Shown piece after piece: positions 23,475 through 29,567 of a stretch of DNA of 45,410 bases. The stretch's first letter is position 1, and each line of letters starts with the position of its first letter. Source of the stretch: Patescibacteria group bacterium (GTDB taxonomy: Bacteria > Patescibacteriota > Patescibacteriia > GCA-002772895); the NCBI GenBank assembly GCA_018895765.1, contig JAHINX010000019.1:1-45410 (forward strand), read 5' to 3'. The position numbers were made by a program, and so were the translations under genes. The notes beneath the pieces were generated by a model that did no database searches, had not been told where the DNA came from, and saw only the letters and a program-made list of their open reading frames with translations.

Positions 23475-24507
23475 GGAGAGAAGATAATTTTGTGATAATT
23501 AATGTTTTGAATTGGGAAATATTTTCATTATCCCAAAAAAACCAGTTTTCCGCCGCTTTTGGCAAAAATCTGTCTGAGGAAAAATTTTTATGCAAATAAT
23601 GTTCTTTTAATGGCCATGTTAGATCTGCTGATGCGAGGCGGAGCATGTCAGGTATAATTTCCAATTCTTTTTGTGTCAGGGGATTGATGTTGTGATATGT
23701 GCTCAAAAACATTTCTGCTTTTTCAAAGCTTAATGGAGTATGAAAATTCCATGTCCAATCTGTTTTGCAGGCAAAAACCATTGCGCAGATAACTTCCCAT
23801 ATTCTTGGCTGATGTTTTGCCAGCTCCCAATCAACAACAGCAGAGACCTCTCCTTTTTCATTGAAAAGCATATTGGCGGCATGAAAATCACCGTGAATAA
23901 GAAGAGCCGGAAGGGCGTCTGTCTCAATTTTTGGCGACAGATGCAACTCATTGATTTTATGAGCCAAGATACTATTTATTTCTTTGTCAAAATCATCAAA
24001 AAATTGTTTTTTTGATAAATGTTTTATTACGTCAGAGTAAAGATGATCCAGCGCCCCGCGACTCCAAATTGGCACCACCGGCTCCAGATCAAGAGGAATG
24101 TTTTTTGCTAAATAATGGTAGCGGGCTAAAGTTTTCGCGATATTTATAAGTTCTTCGTCGGTTACACTATTTGTTGCTACTCTTGTGTGACCGGAGATAT
24201 AGTCAAAAAAAGTGAAGCGTTTGTTGTCTATTTCTGTAAGTGTATCGTCCTCTTTGTTTTTTATAAGTCCAGGGACGGGAAATTTTTGTTCTTTTAAATA
24301 TGCCAACAATTGATGTTCCCGTGAAATGCGCTCATTGGTTTCGCGCAAATATTTTTTCAAAAAAAATTTTCCCTTGCTTGTTTCAATAATGTAATTATCG
24401 TTTGTAAATCCGCCTTCCGCCCGGCTCAGGTTGGAAAATGTTCCCAATTCGTATTGAGATAAAAGAGAGGGGATGTCCTGTACCATTTGTCGCATTTTTT
24501 CTTGCAT
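23458..24507 (-). CDS. APH-family kinase (homoserine kinase II / aminoglycoside phosphotransferase fold)
   Basis: A 349-residue protein of the choline/aminoglycoside kinase fold. Seen: AEGGFTNDNYII (glycine-rich loop), FFLKKY (ATP-binding Lys), the catalytic loop LLIHGDFHAANMLF (Asp and Asn), and VVDWELAKHQPRIWEV (metal-binding Asp). This family phosphorylates small alcohols such as homoserine, choline or methylthioribose; the substrate here is unknown. The last codons and stop lie in a 28-bp direct repeat (23447-23474), so the C-terminal tail KPLL may be altered. An in-frame ATG at codon 5 is an alternative start. Upstream is a repeat element (24519-24602). Confidence 0.82.
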   Translation of the reverse strand: MQEKMRQMVQDIPSLLSQYELGTFSNLSRAEGGFTNDNYIIETSKGKFFLKKYLRETNERISREHQLLAYLKEQKFPVPGLIKNKEDDTLTEIDNKRFTFFDYISGHTRVATNSVTDEELINIAKTLARYHYLAKNIPLDLEPVVPIWSRGALDHLYSDVIKHLSKKQFFDDFDKEINSILAHKINELHLSPKIETDALPALLIHGDFHAANMLFNEKGEVSAVVDWELAKHQPRIWEVICAMVFACKTDWTWNFHTPLSFEKAEMFLSTYHNINPLTQKELEIIPDMLRLASADLTWPLKEHYLHKNFSSDRFLPKAAENWFFWDNENISQFKTLIITKLSSLQKPLL

Positions 24508-24518
24508 ACATTTTTATA

Positions 24519-24602
24519 CCCTCCTTTGGAAAAGGAGGGTTGGGGAGGATTTATGAATATATAATTAAATCCCCCTTACTCCCCCTTCTCCGAAGGGGGA
24601 AA
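24519..24602. repeat. CCCTCCTTTGGAAAAGGAGGG inverted-repeat element, copy 2
   Basis: Same architecture as 16139-16219: two facing G/C-run hairpins joined by GGAGGATTT...AAATCCCCC. The stop codon and last residues (PPSEKGE) of the 24576 gene are encoded by its right arm. Confidence 0.8.
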
Positions 24603-25175
24603 AGTATTTATAAATCCGTCAATCTTTTTTTTGAATTCTTCCATCGAGCCGGTGTTTACAATTGTACAGTCAGCCATGGCGATTGGGCCGGCTTTATCCA
24701 GGTTTTCTATTTCCGCAAAGTCGCGCGCCCTCGCTTCTTCTTTGCTAAAATTTCTGTTCCGCAAATCAATATCATCTTTATCTGAAAATCTTTTTGAAAT
24801 CCGTTCATAGCGGAGTTCGGGCGGAGCATAGATAGCAACTATGGTTAGGCGCTCGTTATAATAATCTTTTAAAATTTTATATTCATCCCAGCTGTAAAGT
24901 CCGTCGGCAACAAGATTTTTATCTTCCAAAACTTTATCAAATTTTGGGATATTTAAAGTTGCATAAGCGCCCATTCCATGCTCTTTGCGTATTGCTTCGC
25001 GGACTTCTCTTTCGTTTTTTTCATTGGGTTCTAATCCGCGTTCTTTTATGATATCTAGAGTAATTTGTCCAAAACGGACAAAACCCCATCCGTGCGCAAC
25101 AAACGCGTCTGCTAAAATACTTTTGCCGGAACCGCACATCCCGACGATGGCAATTATTTTATTTTTATTATTCAT
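24576..25175 (-). CDS. P-loop nucleotide kinase, dephospho-CoA-kinase-like
   Basis: A 199-residue P-loop NTPase. Seen: Walker A GMCGSGKS (about 12-19), a Walker-B-like VADGLYSWDEY (about 90-100), a lid-like Arg-rich region (RYERISKRFSDKDDIDLRNRNF), and a C-terminal CTIVNTGSMEEFKKKI block typical of dephospho-CoA kinase and related AAA_18 kinases. The substrate is uncertain: CoaE-like or a nucleoside monophosphate kinase. The final residues (PPSEKGE) and stop come from a dispersed repeat element, so the natural C-terminus may have been replaced. It lies 44 bp downstream of dCMP deaminase on the same strand. Confidence 0.78.
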   Translation of the reverse strand: MNNKNKIIAIVGMCGSGKSILADAFVAHGWGFVRFGQITLDIIKERGLEPNEKNEREVREAIRKEHGMGAYATLNIPKFDKVLEDKNLVADGLYSWDEYKILKDYYNERLTIVAIYAPPELRYERISKRFSDKDDIDLRNRNFSKEEARARDFAEIENLDKAGPIAMADCTIVNTGSMEEFKKKIDGFINTFPPSEKGE

Positions 25176-25193
25176 AATTTATTTAACTGAACC

Positions 25194-25217
25194 CTAATTG
25201 CTAATCGCTAAACGCTA
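25194..25217. repeat. Degenerate TAGCGTTTAG tandem repeat
   Basis: CTAATTGCTAATCGCTAAACG then CTA. In reverse it is TAGCGTTTAGCGATTAGC, the same word family as 10765 and 17794. Confidence 0.6.
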
Positions 25218-25219
25218 TT

Positions 25220-25795
25220 TTAATATATTTGCCCGAAATTATTGGGCGGTTCTTTTTTCTGCTCTATTGGTACATTCTCTTCCAATATAACTGCTTTCTC
25301 GTCTATTTTTTCTATATTTTTTTCAAACAATCTTTTTATATTATTATTCCATTCTTGATTGGGCTCGTAAAAGACAACCTCAAGTCCGGCTGTTTTTAAA
25401 TAATCTATTGCCTGTGAGTTGCGGTAGATTGTTTCAATAACGATTCTTTTAATTCCCGCGGCAACAATATATTTACAGCAATGGATACAGGGCGAATAAA
25501 GCGCGTAAAGAGTAGCACCTTCGGTAGTTTGACCGGCAACTGTGGCGGCTTGCAAAATCGCGTTATGTTCGGCATGGATTGTGCGGACGCAGTGCCCTTC
25601 TTCCATAAGATGTCCGGCTTCGCTGTCGCAATGTGGAAGCCCGGGTGGAGAACCATTATATCCTGTGGAAATAATTCTTTTATTTTTAACCAAAACCGCG
25701 CCAGCGCGAAGTCTGTCGCAAGTGCTTCTGGTTGCGACAATGCGGGCGATTGCCATAAAGTAGTCGTCCCATGAAGGACGGATAAAATTTTGCAT
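25220..25795 (-). CDS. dCMP deaminase (ComE-family cytidine/deoxycytidylate deaminase)
   Basis: A 191-residue Zn-dependent deaminase that probably converts dCMP to dUMP, the ThyX substrate. Seen: RPSWDDYFMAIARIVATRSTCDR, GYNGSPPGLPHC, the Zn/catalytic motif TIHAEHNAI (His, Glu) and SPCIHCCKYI (two Cys), and a C-terminal YRNSQAIDYLKTAGLEV block. A tail of about 35 residues after the core is unusual and unassigned. It lies 24 bp downstream of the 25820 gene, likely in the same transcript from the promoter at 26113-26141. Confidence 0.92.
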   Translation of the reverse strand: MQNFIRPSWDDYFMAIARIVATRSTCDRLRAGAVLVKNKRIISTGYNGSPPGLPHCDSEAGHLMEEGHCVRTIHAEHNAILQAATVAGQTTEGATLYALYSPCIHCCKYIVAAGIKRIVIETIYRNSQAIDYLKTAGLEVVFYEPNQEWNNNIKRLFEKNIEKIDEKAVILEENVPIEQKKEPPNNFGQIY

Positions 25796-25819
25796 ATAGT
25801 ATTTGGAATAGAGTATAAC

Positions 25820-26080
25820 TTATTCCTCAATTATTTCTTCAATTTCGCCTCCTAATTCATCAAAGAGTTCCACCTGTTCTTTTAGATAATCCAATGTTTC
25901 TTGTTCTTCAGGGGTAAGTTCGCCTTTTATTTCCAGCTCCAGCATTTGTGCGCGCATACCTTCGAAATATTCGTTTGCTTCCATAGCTTCCGGAGATATT
26001 TCTTCTTCTGCCGCCATTTCCGGCGACTCTAAATTTTCTTCAGGTTTTTCTTCGCCTTTCGGCGGATTTTCAAATGTCAT
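25820..26080 (-). CDS. Small acidic protein, unknown function
   Basis: An 86-residue, strongly acidic protein (Glu-rich), with a disordered first 30 residues and a probable helical hairpin after (EYFEGMRAQMLELEIKG then LTPEEQETLDYLKEQ). No membrane segment. It is first in an apparent operon with dCMP deaminase, behind a good promoter (26113-26141). Not recognised. Confidence 0.65.
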   Translation of the reverse strand: MTFENPPKGEEKPEENLESPEMAAEEEISPEAMEANEYFEGMRAQMLELEIKGELTPEEQETLDYLKEQVELFDELGGEIEEIIEE

Positions 26081-26112
26081 ATTTTTTTGTTTAATTATTA
26101 ATGACTATCTAT

Positions 26113-26141
26113 ATTCTAAAACATAGAAAGAGGAGAGTCAA
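26113..26141 (-). promoter_or_regulatory. Promoter of the 25820 - dCMP deaminase operon
   Basis: Minus-strand TTGACT (26141-26136), a 17-bp spacer and TAGAAT (26118-26113), about 33 bp before the ATG. Confidence 0.7.
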
Positions 26142-26161
26142 AGTTTTGAAATATATAATTC

Positions 26162-26190
26162 AAAATACCCCGCTTTTGCGGGATATTTTG
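26162..26190 (-). terminator. Terminator of the secE-nusG-rplK-rplA operon
   Basis: CCCGC and GCGGG around TTTT, extended by AAAATA/TATTTT arms, 20 bp past the rplA stop. Confidence 0.85.
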
Positions 26191-26209
26191 GTGAGTTATG
26201 AGCGAGGTA

Positions 26210-26950
26210 TTAGATGCTCAATTTTATTCCAGGGCCCATGCTTGTGGATAAAACCAAACCCTTAATAAATACTCCTTTTGAAGACGCAGGTTTTGATTTT
26301 TTCAAAACAGTAATAAAGGCCTCAATATTTTCTTTTAGCGCATTATCGTCAAATGATAATTTTCCAAGAGCAACGTGCAGATTGGCGGTATCGTCATTTT
26401 TAAAAACGATTTTTCCTTTTTTCAATTGCTCTACAGCGTCTTTTATTTTTGTTGTGATCGTATCATTTTTAGGAGACGGCATCATGCCCTTAGGTCCCAG
26501 TATTTTTGCCAACGGCGCCATTTTTGGCATTATATCAGGCGTAGCAACCGCTACATCAAAATCAATTTTTCCCGATTGTTTTATTTGGTTGATGAGTTCT
26601 TCGCCTCCGACAATGTCGGCTCCGCTTGCTTTCGCATCTTTTTCATTTTTTTCGCTTGTAAAAACTGCGATGCGGAGGGTTTTGCCTGTTCCATAAGGGA
26701 GAACGACTGTTCCGCGGACTTGTTCTTCGCCTTTTTTTGGATCAATACCAAGACGAGCATGAAGCTCCACTGATGGATCAAATTTTACCTTAGAAGTTTC
26801 TCTCGCGAATTTTATTGCTTCTTCAACAGAGTATGTTTTGCTTTTATTAAATCCCGTGTTTTCTTCCTGCTTTTTTAGGATTTCTTCTTTTGGCACTTCT
26901 GTTTTTGCTACTATTTTTTTGTTTTTTTGTTTTTTTGTTTTTTTTGCCAT
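26210..26950 (-). CDS. rplA: Ribosomal protein uL1
   Basis: A 246-residue L1 that builds the L1 stalk of the 50S subunit. Seen: an N-terminal basic tail (KKTKKQKNKK, encoded by an A-rich tandem run) added to the core starting at about residue 38 (TYSVEEAIKFARE); VELHARLGIDPKKGEEQVRGTVVLPYGTGK; GPKGMMPSPKNDT; and the C-terminal GVFIKGLVLSTSMGPGIKLSI. It is the last gene of the operon, ending at a strong terminator. In other bacteria L1 autoregulates the L11 operon by binding mRNA; no L1-site mimic was identified here. Confidence 0.97.
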   Translation of the reverse strand: MAKKTKKQKNKKIVAKTEVPKEEILKKQEENTGFNKSKTYSVEEAIKFARETSKVKFDPSVELHARLGIDPKKGEEQVRGTVVLPYGTGKTLRIAVFTSEKNEKDAKASGADIVGGEELINQIKQSGKIDFDVAVATPDIMPKMAPLAKILGPKGMMPSPKNDTITTKIKDAVEQLKKGKIVFKNDDTANLHVALGKLSFDDNALKENIEAFITVLKKSKPASSKGVFIKGLVLSTSMGPGIKLSI

Positions 26951-26970
26951 ATTTATTTCGTGGTAAAGCG

Positions 26971-27002
26971 TTGTGGATAAGTCTATAACGAGTTATCAAC
27001 AA
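26971..27002. promoter_or_regulatory. DnaA-box-like pair between rplA and rplK
   Basis: TTGTGGATAA (26971-26980; TTATCCACAA on the minus strand) faces TTATCAACAA (26993-27002). The first is an exact consensus DnaA box plus one base. A function here is unproven. Confidence 0.35.
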
Positions 27003-27035
27003 CTCCCACAAATGTTAAATGTTAAATGTCAGGTG

Positions 27036-27458
27036 TTATTTTACTTCAATTCCCATTTGTCTTGCCGTTCCTTCTATAGTTTTCATTGCCGCTTCAATAT
27101 CGTTTGCATTTAAGTCAGGCATTTTTTTCTCGGCAATTTCTTTTATCTGCGCTTTTGTGACGGTACCAACTTTTTCTGCCAGCGGTTTTCCAGAACCTTT
27201 TTTAATTCCGGCCGCTTTTTTTAAAAGTTCTGACGCAGGTGGAGTTTTTAGCTTGAATGTATAACTCCTGTCTTCATAGACAGAAATTTCTACAGGAATT
27301 ATTTCTCCGCGCATATCTTTTGTCGCATCATTGTATTTTGCGCAGAACTCGGCGATATTAAGTCCATGCTGACCCAATGCCGGACCAACCGGAGGCGCTG
27401 GATTTGCCGCGCCGGCAGGAATTTGCAATTTTATAACTGTTTTTATTTTTTTTGCCAT
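27036..27458 (-). CDS. rplK: Ribosomal protein uL11
   Basis: A 140-residue L11 of the GTPase-associated center. Seen: N-terminal KLQIPAGAANPAPPVGPALGQHGLNI, KYNDATKDMRGEIIPVEISVYEDRSYTFKLKTPPAS, and the C-terminal RNA-binding domain with the closing DIEAAMKTIEGTARQMGIEV. Full length, with ATG at 27458. It lies between nusG and rplA in the usual order. Confidence 0.97.
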   Translation of the reverse strand: MAKKIKTVIKLQIPAGAANPAPPVGPALGQHGLNIAEFCAKYNDATKDMRGEIIPVEISVYEDRSYTFKLKTPPASELLKKAAGIKKGSGKPLAEKVGTVTKAQIKEIAEKKMPDLNANDIEAAMKTIEGTARQMGIEVK

Positions 27459-27534
27459 AATAATTATTTTTTACAAGATATTATAGAAGCCGTTTTTGTT
27501 ATAACGATAATATCTATTTTATTTTTTGAATTTA

Positions 27535-28077
27535 TTATATCTTTTTTACCTGAAGAAAATCTAATTCTACGGGTGTTTCACGTCCAAATACATTTACAAG
27601 TACTTTGACTTTTCCACGCTCATTATCAACATTATCAATCTTTCCTTCAGAATTTTTAAACGGACCATCTATAATGCGTACTGCGTCGCCGATTTCAACA
27701 TCAATCTTATATTGTGGCTCGTCCACGCCCATTCTTTTTTGCAAAGCTTTTATTTCTTCTTCAGAAAGTGGAGTAGGTATTGTTCCTGTTCCGATAAACC
27801 CTGTTACGTTTGGAGTGTTTCTGACCATATACCAGCTATCGTCAGTCACCATCATATCAACCAGGACATAGCCGGGGAATATTTTTTCCGTTACTACTTT
27901 TCTTTTTCCATTTCTAATCTTTATTTTTTTTTCGGTTGGAATCAGCACATCAAAAATTTTGTCATGCATATCGTATGACTCGATGCGTTGTTTTAAATTT
28001 TCGGTAACGTTTTCTTCGTATCCGGAATAAGTGTGGATAGCATACCACTGTCTTCCGCGTTCTAATTGTTTGGCCAT
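27535..28077 (-). CDS. nusG: Transcription termination/antitermination factor NusG
   Basis: A 180-residue NusG binding RNA polymerase. Seen: the NGN domain (RQWYAIHTYSGYEENV, KIFPGYVLVDMMVTDDSWYMVRNTPNVTGFIG) and the C-terminal KOW domain (GDAVRIIDGPFKNSEGKI). An in-frame ATG 42 bases upstream (28119) would add residues encoded by an intergenic tandem repeat (GCTACAAGCTAATTCC), so the ATG at 28077 (MAKQLERGRQWY) is chosen. It is preceded by secE. Confidence 0.96.
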   Translation of the reverse strand: MAKQLERGRQWYAIHTYSGYEENVTENLKQRIESYDMHDKIFDVLIPTEKKIKIRNGKRKVVTEKIFPGYVLVDMMVTDDSWYMVRNTPNVTGFIGTGTIPTPLSEEEIKALQKRMGVDEPQYKIDVEIGDAVRIIDGPFKNSEGKIDNVDNERGKVKVLVNVFGRETPVELDFLQVKKI

Positions 28078-28080
28078 ATA

Positions 28081-28116
28081 AATTAGCTTGTAGGAATTAG
28101 CTTGTAGCCTATAGGC
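28081..28116. repeat. Tandem AATTAGCTTGTAGG repeat between secE and nusG
   Basis: AATTAGCTTGTAGG is repeated about 1.8 times and ends in CCTATAGG. It creates a false N-terminal extension of nusG. Confidence 0.65.
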
Positions 28117-28140
28117 CAAAAACTAAATCCTCCCCCTTAA

Positions 28141-28323
28141 TTATTTTATCAAGTTTTCTAATCCTAAAGTTAGAAAATAATCCAAGATGCCGAAAAAGGC
28201 AGCAACGCCTAAAGAAATCGCAATCACCAAAATAGTGTAATTGGTTGTTTCTTTTTTGTTGGGCCAAACCACTTTTTTGAGTTCGGCTTTTGATTCAAAG
28301 ATATACTTTATCACTTTGTTCAT
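28141..28323 (-). CDS. secE: Protein translocase subunit SecE
   Basis: A 60-residue single-pass SecE. Seen: a basic amphipathic N-terminal helix with the conserved LKKVVWPNKKETTNYT motif (about 17-32), then one transmembrane helix (about 34-54). Being the short one-helix form, it is typical of most bacteria outside gammaproteobacteria. It is first gene of the secE-nusG-rplK-rplA operon, with a promoter at 28391-28420. Confidence 0.93.
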   Translation of the reverse strand: MNKVIKYIFESKAELKKVVWPNKKETTNYTILVIAISLGVAAFFGILDYFLTLGLENLIK

Positions 28324-28390
28324 AAACTTATATATTTATTATGTTTTGATTCTAAAAAGAGACCCGCAGGTCTACTTAATTTCTATTATT

Positions 28391-28420
28391 AATATAGCAT
28401 AAATACGCTATATTTGTCAA
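28391..28420 (-). promoter_or_regulatory. Promoter of the secE-nusG-rplK-rplA operon
   Basis: Minus-strand TTGACA (28420-28415), an 18-bp spacer and TATATT (28396-28391) preceded by TATGC. It stands back to back with the plus-strand promoter at 28425. Confidence 0.85.
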
Positions 28421-28424
28421 GAGC

Positions 28425-28453
28425 TTTACAAGATTAGAGATTTGTGCTAAATT
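28425..28453 (+). promoter_or_regulatory. Promoter of the 28481-28702 pair
   Basis: TTTACA (28425-28430), a 17-bp spacer ending TGTGC, and TAAATT (28448-28453). The predicted start of transcription lies just before the SD. Confidence 0.65.
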
Positions 28454-28480
28454 TAGGTTGGAAAGGAGGTTGGAAATAAC

Positions 28481-28705
28481 TTGCAAAAAGATCAAATCCT
28501 CCGCGTAGTCCTTTATATTTTTATTTTGATTCTTATGCTTGATGGAATGGCATATATGATTGGAAAGAAGAATTTTCCCGTACTCCGTTGGGCTTTACAC
28601 AAAATCAAGGGTGTTTGTATCTGGACTTTGAAGTTTCCGTTCCGCGCGCTTCACGCCGGCTTTAAAGCTCTTTTCAAAACGAAAAAGAAAGGAGAGGGGA
28701 GATGA
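28481..28705 (+). CDS. Small membrane protein, unknown function, TTG start
   Basis: A 74-residue protein starting with TTG behind a strong SD (GAAAGGAGGT, 10 bases upstream). Residues about 8-25 form one hydrophobic helix; the rest is basic (Lys/Arg-rich, FKTKKKGEGR tail). Its stop overlaps the ATG of the lipoprotein at 28702 (ATGA), so translation is coupled. Divergent from secE. Not recognised. Confidence 0.7.
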   Translation: MQKDQILRVVLYIFILILMLDGMAYMIGKKNFPVLRWALHKIKGVCIWTLKFPFRALHAGFKALFKTKKKGEGR

Positions 28706-28983
28706 AAAAAGTATTTTTACTTTTGGTGATTATTTTTTGTTTTGTAGGATGCATGACTAAAGAAGAGATTGGGCAACGTATAATAAAAAGAGCAAGAAAT
28801 TCGGTTCAGTCCATATACTATATCAAGGACTATAGGTCGGATATCTGTTTTGCGACGAAGTGTTGGTTTCAATTTCATTGCGAAGAATTAGCTATGGTGC
28901 CTTGCACAGAAAAGGTAATGTCATTGATTGTCAATCCGCGCGAGGAATGCAAAAAAGAATGCCCCAAAGAAGGCAAGAATTAA
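28702..28983 (+). CDS. Small Cys-rich lipoprotein, unknown function
   Basis: A 93-residue protein with a short signal peptide and lipobox (CFVGC, Cys17 predicted lipidated). The mature part has several cysteines (CFATKC, HCEELAMVPC, C at the tail CKKEC), so disulfides outside the cell are likely. GAGAGGGGAG precedes the ATG. A terminator follows at 28991. It may be related in style to the lipoprotein at 29077, though no clear sequence match is evident by eye. Confidence 0.75.
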   Translation: MKKVFLLLVIIFCFVGCMTKEEIGQRIIKRARNSVQSIYYIKDYRSDICFATKCWFQFHCEELAMVPCTEKVMSLIVNPREECKKECPKEGKN

Positions 28984-28990
28984 ACAAGAA

Positions 28991-29022
28991 AAAAAGGCCT
29001 GATTAATCCGGGCCTATTTTTA
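28991..29022 (+). terminator. Terminator of the 28481-28702 pair
   Basis: AGGCC and GGCCT arms with an inner GAT/ATC, A-run before and ATTTTT after. Confidence 0.75.
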
Positions 29023-29026
29023 TAGA

Positions 29027-29054
29027 TTGACTTTTTTTTAAAATCTGTTAAAAT
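29027..29054 (+). promoter_or_regulatory. Promoter of the 29077 lipoprotein gene
   Basis: TTGACT (29027-29032), a 16-bp spacer and TAAAAT (29049-29054), about 23 bp before the ATG. Confidence 0.65.
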
Positions 29055-29076
29055 ATTTTTAGAAAAGGAGGACGCG

Positions 29077-29382
29077 ATGAGGAACCTTTTTGGAGTATTT
29101 GTACTTATGGTTGCCTTTTTTGTATCTGGATGTATGGCGACAATGCGGACAAAAAATATTGCAATGGAAGAGTGCAAAATTCCGCCGTCAGTAACAGAAT
29201 GTCATTTGGTTTATTATCACAACTACGAAACCAAACAAGAGCGTTATAACGGCGTAGTGAAGAGTAAGGTTACTTGCAAGATGATGAGGAAGCTAATGAA
29301 GGGGAGGCATTGCACAGGAGAGTATAAGATATATACTAAGCCAGAAACAAGAGATAATCATAATAGTCATAATAATATTTAA
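29077..29382 (+). CDS. Small lipoprotein, unknown function
   Basis: A 101-residue protein with signal peptide and lipobox (FVSGC, Cys19). The mature domain has four cysteines (ECKIPPSVTEC, VTCKMM, RHCTGEY) and a hydrophilic, Asn/His-rich tail. AAAAGGAGG stands a few bases before the ATG. It has its own promoter and terminator, i.e. a single-gene unit. Not recognised. Confidence 0.75.
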   Translation: MRNLFGVFVLMVAFFVSGCMATMRTKNIAMEECKIPPSVTECHLVYYHNYETKQERYNGVVKSKVTCKMMRKLMKGRHCTGEYKIYTKPETRDNHNSHNNI

Positions 29383-29393
29383 CGTGAACTCAG

Positions 29394-29416
29394 CCGGGCA
29401 AAAGTCCGGTTTTTTT
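29394..29416 (+). terminator. Terminator of the 29077 gene
   Basis: CCGGGC pairs with GTCCGG around AAAA, followed by seven T. Confidence 0.8.
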
Positions 29417-29422
29417 GTTAAA

Positions 29423-29519
29423 AGATTCCCACAGATTTCTAACGGATTCTCACGGATATGATAGACGGATAATCCGCGAAATCCAATCGGTGGAAATCCG
29501 TTAGTAATCCGTGGAAATC
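29423..29519. repeat. ACGGATTT-type repeat, copy 2, as an imperfect inverted pair
   Basis: 29423-29472 matches 21888-21939. The following stretch to 29519 contains GGTGGAAATCCGTTAGTAAT and CCGTGGAAATC, the reverse complement of the same words, so the region can fold back on itself. Confidence 0.6.
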
Positions 29520-29546
29520 AAAACGCCCCATTTATTTGGGACGCTT
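29519..29546 (-). terminator. Terminator of gyrB
   Basis: On the minus strand AGCGTCCC pairs with GGGGCGTT (two wobble pairs) around AAATAAAT, ending in a short T-run. Confidence 0.65.
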
Positions 29547-29567
29547 TAAATATTGAGATAGCTACTG

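Noticed and set aside
28078..28119. Upstream ATG extending nusG by 14 codons
   Set aside because: The extension is encoded by an intergenic tandem repeat and is not NusG-like.
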